The position numbers and the translations under genes were made by a program. Below the pieces are notes generated by a model, which ran no database searches, was not told where the DNA came from, and was given only the letters and a program-made list of their open reading frames with translations. Source: Arthrobacter sp. SLBN-112 (GTDB taxonomy: Bacteria > Actinomycetota > Actinomycetes > Actinomycetales > Micrococcaceae). From it: a stretch of DNA of 64,000 nt. The stretch is taken from assembly GCF_030944625.1 (NCBI RefSeq), contig NZ_JAUSXY010000001.1, positions 1,488,001 to 1,552,000 of the forward strand, read 5' to 3'. Positions within the stretch are counted from its first letter, which is position 1; every line of letters begins with the position of its first letter. Of the stretch, positions 1 through 7,821 are shown in pieces.

Positions 1-281
1 CGGAAGACGCCCGCGAATTCATCCGCCTGGACACGCTCTTCCATCAGCAGCTCATCGACGCCGCCGGAAACGAACTCATTTCACGAACGTACAGCAAGCT
101 CCATGTGCGGCAGATCCTGGTGGGCGTCGCCGCCCTGTTCCGCACGGGCGGCAGGCGCCAGGCGGTGTGCGCCGAACACCAGGACATCCTCGATGCCCTG
201 GTGGCCGGCGATTCCGCCCGTGCCAAGGAGGCTATCGACCGCCACCTCGCGGTGACGCGGGACATCCTCCTGCGCACCTGA
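1..281 (+). CDS. GntR/FadR-family regulator, C-terminal part (partial)
   Basis: The reading frame is open from the first base (codons begin at position 3) and gives 92 residues before TGA at 279-281; the N-terminal DNA-binding domain lies outside the window. What remains looks like the FCD ligand-binding domain of FadR-subfamily GntR regulators. It has a D-x-x-FH segment (DTLFHQQLIDAAGN), then EHQDILDALVAGD and a final RHL; in this family such Asp/His residues bind a metal and a carboxylate ligand. The gene runs head-on into the transporter gene, with no gap between the stop codons. Palindromes of the GntR/FadR type lie in the divergent promoter at 1743-1773, so it probably controls the transporter and DUF2848 gene. 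Family call is firm; ligand unknown. Confidence 0.85.
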   Translation, partial: EDAREFIRLDTLFHQQLIDAAGNELISRTYSKLHVRQILVGVAALFRTGGRRQAVCAEHQDILDALVAGDSARAKEAIDRHLAVTRDILLRT

Positions 282-1691
282 TCATCGGACGTGGCCAACG
301 CCGGATGCACGCGCCGCTTCGCCGGCTGCCCGGGACGCCGCAGTCCCTTCCAGCAGCAGGCGGTAGTCCTGGTCCTCCACTGTGTTGTTGTCCCGGCCCA
401 AGGCCAGGCCCACGAGGGTCACTGCCGCCGCGACCGCCACATAAATGGCCACCGGAATCCAGGTGCCGAACTGCGAAAGCAGGACTGTGAACATCAATGG
501 TGCGATGGCCCCGCCGATGACGCCTGCGAAGGTGTAGGCGAGTGAGCTTCCCGTGGAACGCAGCCGCGGCGAGAACTGCTCCACGATGAAGGCTGCCTGC
601 GGTCCGTACATAAAGGAGTGTGCCGCCAGTCCCAGGACGATGCCCACGATCAGCATCGGCTCGTTGTTGCCACGCAGGACGCCGAAGAAAACGAAGGTCC
701 AGACGGCGCCCACTACTGCACCCACACCATAGACCAGCCGCCGGTTGAAGCGGTCTGAGACTGCGCCCGCCAGGGGGATCGTGAACAGCTGGAAGGCCGA
801 GCCGACCAGGACGGCGGTGAGCACCTGGTTGCGTTCGTAGCCGAGCCCCTGGATGCCGTAGGTAAGGGTGAAGACGGTGAAAAGCGCGTACAGCACGTCC
901 GGCCCAACGCGGCAGAGCATGGCAGCGATCAGTGGCCGGAGTTCCTTGCTGAACACCTCCCGGATGGGTGCGGCGGGCTGTTCGCCGTGGGCTTCGATGG
1001 CCTTGAAGATGGGGGTGTCCTCAAGCCTGAGCCGGATCCACAGACCGAACCCGACCAGCAGTGCGGATACCAGGAATGCGATGCGCCACCCAAAGCTGAG
1101 GAACTGTTCCTCGGTGAGCATCAGGGTCAGGACCGCCAGCGCGCCGTTGGCCAGCAGGTTGCCGGCAGGCGGACCCACCTGCGCGGCCGAGGCCCAGAAA
1201 CCCCGCCGCTGCGGGTCGCCGTATTCGCTGGAGAGCAGCACCGCGCCGCCCCATTCGCCGCCCACGCCCACGCCCTGGGCGAAGCGCAGCAGCACCAGCA
1301 TGATCGGGGCGGCAACGCCGATGCTGCCGTAGCCCGGGAGGACGCCGATCAGCACCGTGGCCGCGCCGATGATCATCAGTGTGGTGACCAGGACCTTCTT
1401 GCGCCCGATCCTGTCGCCGAGCCGGCCGAAGACCACCCCGCCCACGGGCCGTGACACATAGCCGACGGCGTAGGTGGAGAAGGCGAGGATGGTGCCGGTC
1501 AGGGGATCCGAGGACGGGAAGAAAACGATGGGAAAGACCACCGCGGCAGCCGCGGAATAGACGGCGAAGTCGTACCACTCCAAGGCCGTGCCGGTCAGGC
1601 TCGCCGCAAAAGCTTTGAACAGGCCCTTGGGATGGATCGGCGGCCCTGGCTGTGATGCTGCGCCCGCAGCCGAAACCGGAGAATTGCTCAT
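282..1691 (-). CDS. MFS transporter, metabolite:H+ symporter (MHS) family
   Basis: Predicted 469-residue inner-membrane proton symporter with about 12 membrane segments. The signature loop between segments 2 and 3 is present (GRLGDRIGRKK), as is the GxxxGGEWGGA stretch after segment 4. Length and sequence fit the MHS subfamily (ShiA, ProP, citrate and dicarboxylate carriers), which imports organic acids or osmolytes. I chose the ATG at 1691 because GGAGGA sits just upstream; a GTG at 1703 would fall inside that ribosome site. It is divergent from the DUF2848 gene and convergent with the GntR gene, suggesting one small uptake/catabolism unit for an unidentified acid. Substrate cannot be read from sequence. 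Confidence 0.88.
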   Translation of the reverse strand: MSNSPVSAAGAASQPGPPIHPKGLFKAFAASLTGTALEWYDFAVYSAAAAVVFPIVFFPSSDPLTGTILAFSTYAVGYVSRPVGGVVFGRLGDRIGRKKVLVTTLMIIGAATVLIGVLPGYGSIGVAAPIMLVLLRFAQGVGVGGEWGGAVLLSSEYGDPQRRGFWASAAQVGPPAGNLLANGALAVLTLMLTEEQFLSFGWRIAFLVSALLVGFGLWIRLRLEDTPIFKAIEAHGEQPAAPIREVFSKELRPLIAAMLCRVGPDVLYALFTVFTLTYGIQGLGYERNQVLTAVLVGSAFQLFTIPLAGAVSDRFNRRLVYGVGAVVGAVWTFVFFGVLRGNNEPMLIVGIVLGLAAHSFMYGPQAAFIVEQFSPRLRSTGSSLAYTFAGVIGGAIAPLMFTVLLSQFGTWIPVAIYVAVAAAVTLVGLALGRDNNTVEDQDYRLLLEGTAASRAAGEAARASGVGHVR

Positions 1692-1742
1692 TGTGTCCTC
1701 CACAGTGGATTTTTTCAGGTGACGCCTGTCACGCTGGCGTTA

Positions 1743-1773
1743 AATGTATACATTACGCATACTGGATGTACAT
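1743..1773. promoter_or_regulatory. Tandem palindromic operators, GntR/FadR-like
   Basis: AATGTATACATT (1743-1754) is a perfect 12-bp palindrome and ATGTACAT (1766-1773) a perfect 8-bp one, with centres 21 bp apart (two helical turns). TGTATACA-type cores are typical of FadR-subfamily GntR operators. They lie between the divergent transporter and DUF2848 genes, next to the GntR gene at the window edge. Binding by that protein is inference. Confidence 0.6.
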
Positions 1774-1851
1774 TGGCGACTGTTTCCGGTTTCCGGTTTG
1801 TTAATTTTCCCGCGGTGCACCGGCTCCGCGGCCTTCGAAAAGGACTGCACC

Positions 1852-2538
1852 ATGACGGCTCTCAGCTTTGAACTTCCCGACGGCAGCATCAAGAACGTGC
1901 AGGTCCGGCACCTCCTCAACGCCGGCTACGCAGGGCGCGAGCAGGATGAGGTGCAGGCGCACATTGCTGAACTCGCCGAGCTTGGCGTCCCCGGCCCCAC
2001 CACCACGCCGGCCATGTACCCCGTCTCGCCCTATCTCGCGCAGCAGGTGTCCGAGGTCCGGGTCCAGCATGGGCGGACGTCCGGGGAGGCGGAATGGGCG
2101 CTGGTCATCACCGACGAGGGCGTCCTGCTCACCGCCGCCTGTGATCATACGGACCGTGAGCTGGAAGTGCATGGTGTGGCATGGAGCAAGAACGCCAGCC
2201 CTGACGTCCTGGGCCGCAAGGCATGGCGGCTTGAGGATGTGCGGGACCACCTGGACCGCATCACGCTGCGGGGCTGGGTAGGGGAGGGGGAAACCCCGGA
2301 CACCCTCATCCAGGACAGTTCCCTCGAGGCTCTGCTGACGCCGGACTACTGGCTGGAGGTGCTGGCCGGTCGCGGTCTCAACCAGCCGGGCACCGTGCTG
2401 ATTTCCGGCACCGTGGCGATGACCGGCGGGGTGGACCAGTTCGCCCGCAGCTGGAAGGTGGAGATGGCGGATCCGGTGACTGGAGAGTCGCTGGACGTGC
2501 AGTATGTCGTGGAGCAAATGCCGCAACCCATCGGCTAA
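1852..2538 (+). CDS. DUF2848 family protein
   Basis: A 228-residue soluble protein matching the DUF2848 family in length and layout. It begins FELPDGS, carries a conserved SDHTDRELE-like segment (here CDHTDRELEVHGVAWSKN) and ends with a compact strand-rich domain. DUF2848 proteins are distantly related in fold to fumarylacetoacetate hydrolase-type enzymes, but no reaction is established. ATG 1852 was chosen because AAGGA lies nine bases upstream; an open frame extends to 1744 without a ribosome site and would cover the operators. It is divergent from an MHS transporter and next to a GntR regulator, so it probably acts on the imported acid. Confidence 0.75.
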   Translation: MTALSFELPDGSIKNVQVRHLLNAGYAGREQDEVQAHIAELAELGVPGPTTTPAMYPVSPYLAQQVSEVRVQHGRTSGEAEWALVITDEGVLLTAACDHTDRELEVHGVAWSKNASPDVLGRKAWRLEDVRDHLDRITLRGWVGEGETPDTLIQDSSLEALLTPDYWLEVLAGRGLNQPGTVLISGTVAMTGGVDQFARSWKVEMADPVTGESLDVQYVVEQMPQPIG

Positions 2539-2571
2539 GCGAGGCACCGAGCGGCGTGAACGCGTAGAAAA

Positions 2572-2601
2572 GTTCCGCCGCCCCACCCTGGGTGGCGGAA
2601 C
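2572..2601. terminator. Hairpin between convergent genes
   Basis: GTTCCGCC (2572-2579) pairs with GGCGGAAC (2594-2601) between the convergent DUF2848 and DUF2630 genes. There is no long T run, so it is a moderate terminator candidate for either strand. Confidence 0.5.
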
Positions 2602-2617
2602 CTTTCACGCCTCGAAG

Positions 2618-2854
2618 CTACTGCCTGTAGCCCTCCACTTCACTGATGGGGCGGGCCTGGGCTTCGTTCGGGTTTTCGCCGGAGTCCTTCTTGGCCCTCC
2701 GCTGGCGGAGCAGGTCCCAATACTGGTCCAGGCTTTCTTCAACATACTTGAGCCGCGCCTGGTCCGGCGCCCGGCCGCCTGTCGCGCCCTCGCGCAGCGC
2801 GTGCTCCTCCTCCACCAGGGACTGGATGTGCGTCAAAATATCCTGGTCATTCAT
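2618..2854 (-). CDS. DUF2630 family small protein
   Basis: A 78-residue, charged, helical protein starting MNDQDILTHIQSLVEEEHALRE and containing LKYVEESLDQYWDLLRQRRA. This pattern is the DUF2630 family, a small actinobacterial protein of unknown role. No signal peptide or membrane segment. ATG 2854 is preceded by AGGGGAAA; a longer frame to 2971 lacks a ribosome site and is not helical, so it was not used. Convergent with DUF2848 and divergent from the next membrane protein. Confidence 0.75.
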   Translation of the reverse strand: MNDQDILTHIQSLVEEEHALREGATGGRAPDQARLKYVEESLDQYWDLLRQRRAKKDSGENPNEAQARPISEVEGYRQ

Positions 2855-2939
2855 GGTTTCCCCTAACTCCGGTCCGGTCACCTTCAGCGTACGTAGCAGG
2901 TGCTGAAGCCACCAGCCCCCGCGCTGTACCATCAATTTC

Positions 2940-3338
2940 ATGCCCACTGCGCTCGATATGGCAGGTCCCATCCTGGAAGTGCTGACCTGGTTGTGCCTGC
3001 CCGCCGGGCTGGGACTGCTGATCTACACCGGCTTCCTCCGCCGCTTTGTCCATCCGTGGGACGTGGCCGAGGCCGTGGTGTATTCGGACTCCACCGGCGT
3101 CGGATTCCGCTGGTTCGACCGGAAGCACCAGGTGCACAACGCCCCCATGTCCCCCTACGACATCAGGGACATGGCGGTGGGGGACACGTTGCCCATTTAT
3201 TACCACCCCAAACGCCCAACCCAGTGGCAGGCCACCGCCCCGGAAGAGGCGGGCAGGACGGCGTCGGTCCTGGGCCGCTGCCTGACGGCAATCGGTACCG
3301 TGGCCCTGCTGGGCGGGTTCGTCCTGCCGATGTTTTAG
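2940..3338 (+). CDS. Small membrane protein, DUF3592-like
   Basis: A 132-residue protein with one membrane segment at each end (about residues 10-30 and 110-130) and a soluble middle part. The middle holds VGDTLPIYYHPKRPTQWQA, the pattern of DUF3592-type proteins (short strand-rich domain with a YxPxxP turn). Function unknown. There is no convincing ribosome site before ATG 2940, so a leaderless transcript is possible. A single-gene unit between divergent DUF2630 and convergent DUF202 genes. Confidence 0.65.
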   Translation: MPTALDMAGPILEVLTWLCLPAGLGLLIYTGFLRRFVHPWDVAEAVVYSDSTGVGFRWFDRKHQVHNAPMSPYDIRDMAVGDTLPIYYHPKRPTQWQATAPEEAGRTASVLGRCLTAIGTVALLGGFVLPMF

Positions 3339-3348
3339 CCGCAGGCCC

Positions 3349-3681
3349 CTAGCCGGCTACCACCACAACGATGCCCAGTGCGCCCAGGACGACGCCCGCG
3401 ACTGCGGTCCAGAGCACGGCCGAAAGGTCCGCTTCGATGCTTTCCCCTGCCAGGCCGTGGGACCTCGCCCGGTAGCGGCGGCGCTGGGTGAGATAGATGG
3501 CCAAGGCGGCGCTGCCGGACACTGCCAAGAGCATCAGGATGGGCGGCCCGTAGGTGGGAAGCCAGCGCAGGAAGAAGGCGCTCGCTGTCACCAGCGCCAA
3601 CATGGTCCGGCCCCAGGCGAGTGCCGTCCGTTCGGGTTGGAGGCCCGGATCGCCGTGCGGCCGGGGTGCGCCGGATGCCAT
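3349..3681 (-). CDS. DUF202 family membrane protein (second of pair)
   Basis: A 110-residue protein with three predicted membrane helices, preceded by the DUF202 signature QPERTALAWGRTMLAL near residue 16. DUF202 (YidH-type) proteins are small membrane proteins of unknown function, often found in tandem. The start codon overlaps the stop of the upstream partner by one base (TGATG), indicating translational coupling. The pair probably works as a hetero-oligomer; that is inference. Confidence 0.8.
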   Translation of the reverse strand: MASGAPRPHGDPGLQPERTALAWGRTMLALVTASAFFLRWLPTYGPPILMLLAVSGSAALAIYLTQRRRYRARSHGLAGESIEADLSAVLWTAVAGVVLGALGIVVVVAG

Positions 3682-4085
3682 CAGCGCATGAGGATAAAGA
3701 CGAGTACGACGGCGGCCGCCAGGGCGCCTGCCCCGGCCAACAGGGGGACGAAGAACGGCAGGGGAAGCGGCGCTTTATTGCGCATGCTTCGCTCCACGCG
3801 AAGCCACCGCACTGCGGCACCGCCGCTGAGCATCATGCCCATCAGAAGCAGGATGACGGCCAGGCCCTTGCGGACCGGCTCGATGAACAGGCCTGACGTG
3901 AAGGCCTCGACGGCAATGCCGCCGGCCAGCAGCGCAAGGGACGTGCGGATCCATGCGAGGAAAGTGCGTTCGTTGGCAAGGGTAAATCGCGGGTCCGGCT
4001 CCTCGCCGCCTGGCAGCAGGCGTTCCGCGAGTCGTCCACGCGAGGACGGGGCCGCAGGGCCGGGCGGCTGCTCACTCTTGGTCAC
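3681..4085 (-). CDS. DUF202 family membrane protein YidH-like (first of pair)
   Basis: A 134-residue protein. After a charged, proline-rich N-terminus comes the DUF202 core FTLANERTFLAWIRTSLALLAGG (about residues 34-56), then two more helices ending VVLVFILMR. The NERTFLAWIRTSLA block is the family hallmark. It is the upstream gene of a two-gene operon whose stop and the next start share one base. Membrane location is clear from hydrophobicity; function is unknown. Confidence 0.82.
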   Translation of the reverse strand: MTKSEQPPGPAAPSSRGRLAERLLPGGEEPDPRFTLANERTFLAWIRTSLALLAGGIAVEAFTSGLFIEPVRKGLAVILLLMGMMLSGGAAVRWLRVERSMRNKAPLPLPFFVPLLAGAGALAAAVVLVFILMR

Positions 4086-4124
4086 GGGCCCAGTTTAGCC
4101 GCGCCGGCACAGCACGATGACCGG

Positions 4125-5327
4125 TCAGGCCGCCCGGCGGAGCGCCGCCTTGCCGGCCAAGTGCTCACCGATGGGCAAGGCGGCGGTGGCTGCGGGGGAC
4201 GGAGCGTTCAATACGTGGATCATCCGGTCGGTCCCGGCCAGCAGGAAATCATGGAGGAGCGTGCCGTCCCGGCGCACGGCCTGCGCCCTGATGCCTGCCT
4301 CGCGGGGCAGCAGGTCCTCTTTGGCCAGGCCGGGTGCGTATTTCCGGCATTCCCGAAGGTAGCTTCCCTTGAACAGGGAGTTCCGGACCTCCCGAACGGC
4401 TGTGGCGGCATTGGACCTCGCCACGTGCCACAACCCCGGAAAGCGCAGGTAGCGTGCCACGTCCTTCGGGTTCACCGAGAACTTGGGGTAGCCCTCCCGG
4501 GCCAGGCCCAGCACCGCGTTGGGTCCGACGGTGATGCTGCCGTTGATGGTGGGAGTGAGGTGCACGCCCAGGAAAGGCAATTCAGGGTCAGGTACCGGGT
4601 AGATGAGGTGTTTGACGTAGCGCGATTTTGTTTCGGGCAACTCAAAATACTCGCCGCGGAAGGGAATGATCTGGACATCGATGTTCATTCCGGCCAGTTC
4701 GGCGAGCCGGTCCGACTGCAGCCCGGCGCAAGCGATCATCCGGCGGCAGGCGTAGGCGTCATGATCCGTGCCAACCTCCACATGCCCGGAGTGTTCCACG
4801 ATGGAGGTGACCCGGGCTCCGGTGAGGACGCTTCCGCCGGCGGCCGTTATGAGTTCTGCCAGCTTGTGCGCCACCTGCTGGTAGTCGACGATGCCGGTGC
4901 TGGGGATGAACAGGGCGCCCAGCCCGGAAACGTTGGGTTCGCGCCGATTGAGCTCCGCCTCGTCGATGCGCTCGCAGCCCAGGCTGTGGATGGCGGCTCG
5001 TTCCTCCAGGCGGTCCAGCCGCTCCAGTTCCACGGCTGTGGTGGCAACCAGCAGTTTGCCCGGCTCGGCGTAGCTGATGCCGTGGTCCCGGCAGAATTCC
5101 TTGGTCTGGCGGGCTCCGGCCTTGCTGAATTCGGCCTTGAGACTGTCCGGGGCGTAGTAGATCCCGGAGTGGATGACGCCGCTGTTGTGCCCGGTCTGGT
5201 GCGAAGCCAGCGTGGGGGCGGCCTCCAGCAGGACCAATGAGGCGTCGGGCTCTTTCCGCAGGAGCTGGTAAGCAGTGGCAAGGCCCACAATTCCGCCGCC
5301 AATGATGCAGTAGTCCGTCCGTTCCAC
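4125..5327 (-). CDS. lhgO: L-2-hydroxyglutarate oxidase
   Basis: A 400-residue FAD enzyme that oxidises L-2-hydroxyglutarate to 2-oxoglutarate, normally passing electrons to the membrane quinone pool. The FAD-binding GGGIVG is at residues 10-15, followed by HNSGVIHSGIYY at 47-58, the segment characteristic of LhgO within the DAO family. A later HLTPTINGSITVGPNAV block matches the substrate/FAD domain. Start is GTG 5327, with GGAG just upstream. It is transcribed alone; neighbours give no pathway link. Length equals that of known LhgO proteins and no key motif is missing. In this fold glycerol-3-phosphate oxidase is the main alternative, but the HNSGV/VIHSG pattern favours LhgO. Confidence 0.9.
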   Translation of the reverse strand: MERTDYCIIGGGIVGLATAYQLLRKEPDASLVLLEAAPTLASHQTGHNSGVIHSGIYYAPDSLKAEFSKAGARQTKEFCRDHGISYAEPGKLLVATTAVELERLDRLEERAAIHSLGCERIDEAELNRREPNVSGLGALFIPSTGIVDYQQVAHKLAELITAAGGSVLTGARVTSIVEHSGHVEVGTDHDAYACRRMIACAGLQSDRLAELAGMNIDVQIIPFRGEYFELPETKSRYVKHLIYPVPDPELPFLGVHLTPTINGSITVGPNAVLGLAREGYPKFSVNPKDVARYLRFPGLWHVARSNAATAVREVRNSLFKGSYLRECRKYAPGLAKEDLLPREAGIRAQAVRRDGTLLHDFLLAGTDRMIHVLNAPSPAATAALPIGEHLAGKAALRRAA

Positions 5328-5375
5328 GGGTCTCCGCCTTTCGTTGTGGCTAGAGTCTAGCCACCGGTGCGCTGT

Positions 5376-5483
5376 TTACCCCCCCCGCTCCGCCATGCCC
5401 CAGGCCAGGGAGCCGGCCACGAACACTCCGCTGAACAGCACAATGGTCTTGAAGACACTGACGGTTTCTTCCAGAATATCCAC
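5376..5483 (-). CDS. Possible 35-residue membrane micro-protein
   Basis: A GTG-started frame of 35 codons encoding VDILEETVSVFK, a roughly 17-residue hydrophobic stretch, and a MAERGG tail. Its codons are G/C-ending like real genes here. There is no good ribosome site, and I recognise no family. It lies on the minus strand between lhgO and the luciferase-like gene. Reported because the amphipathic-plus-membrane layout looks protein-like; it could be chance. Confidence 0.25.
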   Translation of the reverse strand: MDILEETVSVFKTIVLFSGVFVAGSLAWGMAERGG

Positions 5484-5537
5484 GCAGCCATCATGCCAGC
5501 CGGGAATGCGGAGGGTGGCCGGACAGTTGGGGCAGGT

Positions 5538-6566
5538 ATGGAGCGCATTGGATTTCTTTCCTTCGGCCACTGGGGCCCCGGCCAGGGTTCCCGCACCAGG
5601 ACGGCCGCCGACGCGCTGCTCCAGGGGATCGAACTTGCGGTAGCTGCCGAAGAACTCGGAGTTGACGGCGCATTCTTCCGCGTCCACCATTTCGCGCGCC
5701 AGCAGGCCTCGCCCTTCCCTCTACTTTCAGCCATTGCCGCGCGCACCAGCCGCCTGGAAATCGGCACGGGCGTCATCGACATGCGCTACGAGAATCCCCT
5801 CTACATGGCGGAGGAGGCGGCTGCCGCAGACCTGATCAGCGGCGGCAGGCTGCAGCTGGGCATCAGCCGCGGCTCACCCGAACCTGCCCGGGACGGCGCG
5901 TCGGCTTTCGGATACCGGCCGCAGTCCGGGGAGACCGACGCGGACATGGCCCGGCGCCATACGGCCGCCTTCCGCCAGGCCATTACCGGTGCGGGCGTTG
6001 CCCAGGCAGACCCCCGGTACGCCGGCGGCGCCAGCGGCCTCCTGCCCGTCCAGCCCCAGTCCCCGGGTTTGGCGGACCGGATCTGGTGGGGCGCCGGCAG
6101 CAGGAAGACCGCGGTGTGGGCGGCGGAACTCGGCATGAACCTGATGAGCTCCACCCTGCTCACCGAGGACACCGGCGTTCCGTTCCATGAACTCCAGTCC
6201 GAGCAGATCCAGCTGTACAAGGAGGCATGGGCCGCGGCAGGACATGCGCGCACCCCGCGGGTTTCGGTCAGCCGCAGCGTGCTTCCCATCGTGGATGAAG
6301 AGGACAACTACTACTTCGCCGGCAGCGCCCTCCGGGACGGCCGCGACCAGGTGGGCGTGATCGACGGCCTCACAGCCAGGTTCGGCAAGAGCTATGTGGG
6401 TGCGCCGGATCGGCTGGCCGAGCAGCTCGCAGCCGACACGGCGGTGCAGACGGCGGACACGCTCCTGCTGACAGTTCCCAATCAACTCGGCGTTGAGTAC
6501 AACGCCAAGCTCCTTGGCAACATCGTGGAACACGTTGCTCCTGCCCTGGGATGGAGCCGCCGCTGA
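5538..6566 (+). CDS. LLM-class flavin-dependent oxidoreductase
   Basis: A 342-residue bacterial-luciferase-like monooxygenase (TIM barrel using reduced FMN or F420). It begins IGFLSFGHW and contains GVDGAFFRVHHFARQ, SRLEIGTGVIDMRYENPLYMAEEAAAADLISGGRLQLGISRGSPEP and SYVGAPDRLAEQL. These are the strand-1, strand-3/4 (EEAAxxDxxSxGR) and C-terminal (GxPxxxxxxL) signatures of the family. ATG 5538 was selected because the family N-terminus starts there and GGGGCAGG lies just before it; an in-frame ATG at 5367 would add a non-homologous tail. Substrate is not predictable. Single gene. Confidence 0.88.
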   Translation: MERIGFLSFGHWGPGQGSRTRTAADALLQGIELAVAAEELGVDGAFFRVHHFARQQASPFPLLSAIAARTSRLEIGTGVIDMRYENPLYMAEEAAAADLISGGRLQLGISRGSPEPARDGASAFGYRPQSGETDADMARRHTAAFRQAITGAGVAQADPRYAGGASGLLPVQPQSPGLADRIWWGAGSRKTAVWAAELGMNLMSSTLLTEDTGVPFHELQSEQIQLYKEAWAAAGHARTPRVSVSRSVLPIVDEEDNYYFAGSALRDGRDQVGVIDGLTARFGKSYVGAPDRLAEQLAADTAVQTADTLLLTVPNQLGVEYNAKLLGNIVEHVAPALGWSRR

Positions 6567-6680
6567 TGCCGGGGGAACCTTTTGTGACACCCAACCGTTA
6601 GGCTTGTAAGTGCGTGGTGGGGGCTTCGCGCCCCTACTACTGTGTGACTGCGGAACGGTCATATGACGGAGAGAGAGAAA

Positions 6681-6713
6681 TATGGCTCGCACCGCCTTAG
6701 GCTTAACCGTATG
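6681..6713 (+). other. Ten-codon frame overlapping the ferredoxin reductase start
   Basis: ATG 6681, preceded by GGAGAGAGAG, opens a frame encoding MARTALGLTV and stops at TGA 6711-6713. That TGA overlaps the ATG (6711) of the ferredoxin reductase in the pattern ATGA. Either this is a translated leader coupled to the enzyme, or it is the enzyme's true N-terminus cut off by a one-base frameshift. The better ribosome site belongs to this ATG, which favours one of those two explanations over chance. Confidence 0.4.
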
Positions 6714-7808
6714 ATCCGGCTACGTCAGCTGGCCCAGGCGGCCTCAGTGCTGACCACACCCTTGGCGCCAGAGGACATCCTGGCCTTATTCAACCCTGTC
6801 TACTCAGCCCGGCAGTTGCGCGGCGTGGTCACCCGGGTCGTCCAGGAGACGGCCCAATCGGCCACGATCTTCTTCCGCCCCGGTCGAGGCTGGAAGTCCC
6901 ACCTCGCCGGCCAGTGGGCCCGCATCGGCGTCGAACTCGATGGCGTGCGCCATTGGCGCTCCTACTCACTGAGTGCCCCGGCCGGCAAGGACCCTGCCAT
7001 CACTGTCACGGATGTCGGGGCTGTCTCCGGCACCTTGGTGCGCACCACCAAACCCGGCGACGTCCTGTTCCTGGCCCCGCCGCAGGGTGACTTCGTGCTC
7101 CCGGAACATCCCCGCCCCCTCCTGATGGTCACCGCGGGCAGTGGCATCACTCCGGTGATGTCCATGATCCGTACGCTGGTGCCGCGTCGTCCGGATGCCG
7201 ACGTCGTGCTGGTGCACTCCGCCCGCACGCCGGGTGACAGCCTCTTCCGCGAGGAGCTGGCGGAGCTGGCGGACCAGTTCCCCAACTTCCGGCTGGCGCA
7301 CTGGTACACCGGCGAGCAGGGCCGGATGGACTTCTCCAGCACCAAGGAACTGGACGAGATCTGCCCCGACTGGAAGGAGCGCGCAGCCTACGCCTGCGGC
7401 CCGGACAGCTTCCTGGACGATGCCGAAGCCCTCTGGAAGCGGGCAGCGCTGACCACCCGCGCGCCCGGCACCGACGTCGCCGTCGCCGGAGACCCGGGCA
7501 ACCTGATGATCGAACGCTTCAACACCACCTTCAACGCCGGGGTAGGGCACGACGGCGGCCTGGTCACCTTTGAGGCCTCCGACCGGGAGGTGCAGGCCGA
7601 CGGCGATACCCCCATCCTGGATATCGGCGAGGACGCCGGGGTCCTGATGCCCAGCGGTTGCCGAATGGGCATCTGCCACAGCTGCCTCACTCCGCTCCTG
7701 GCCGGCCAGGTCCGCGACCTCCGCACCGGTGAAGTCCATGGCGAACCCGGCGAACTTATCCAAACGTGTGTCTCGGCAGCCGCCGGACCCGTCAACCTCG
7801 AAATCTGA
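6711..7808 (+). CDS. Ferredoxin reductase with C-terminal 2Fe-2S domain (desaturase partner)
   Basis: A 365-residue flavin reductase in three domains. An FAD-binding barrel carries RSYSLSAP, an NAD(P)-binding domain carries TAGSGITPVMSMIR and CGPDSFL, and a plant-type 2Fe-2S ferredoxin domain has cysteines 317, 322, 325 and 353 (CRMGICHSC...C). It passes electrons from NAD(P)H through FAD to the iron-sulfur centre. Fourteen bases downstream lies a fatty acid desaturase, its likely electron acceptor, in one operon. The start is uncertain: ATG 6711 overlaps a ten-codon frame with a better ribosome site, and an in-frame ATG also exists at 6663. Enzyme class is firm; the partner is inferred from neighbourhood. 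Confidence 0.88.
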   Translation: MIRLRQLAQAASVLTTPLAPEDILALFNPVYSARQLRGVVTRVVQETAQSATIFFRPGRGWKSHLAGQWARIGVELDGVRHWRSYSLSAPAGKDPAITVTDVGAVSGTLVRTTKPGDVLFLAPPQGDFVLPEHPRPLLMVTAGSGITPVMSMIRTLVPRRPDADVVLVHSARTPGDSLFREELAELADQFPNFRLAHWYTGEQGRMDFSSTKELDEICPDWKERAAYACGPDSFLDDAEALWKRAALTTRAPGTDVAVAGDPGNLMIERFNTTFNAGVGHDGGLVTFEASDREVQADGDTPILDIGEDAGVLMPSGCRMGICHSCLTPLLAGQVRDLRTGEVHGEPGELIQTCVSAAAGPVNLEI

Positions 7809-7821
7809 GGAGCACCACGGT

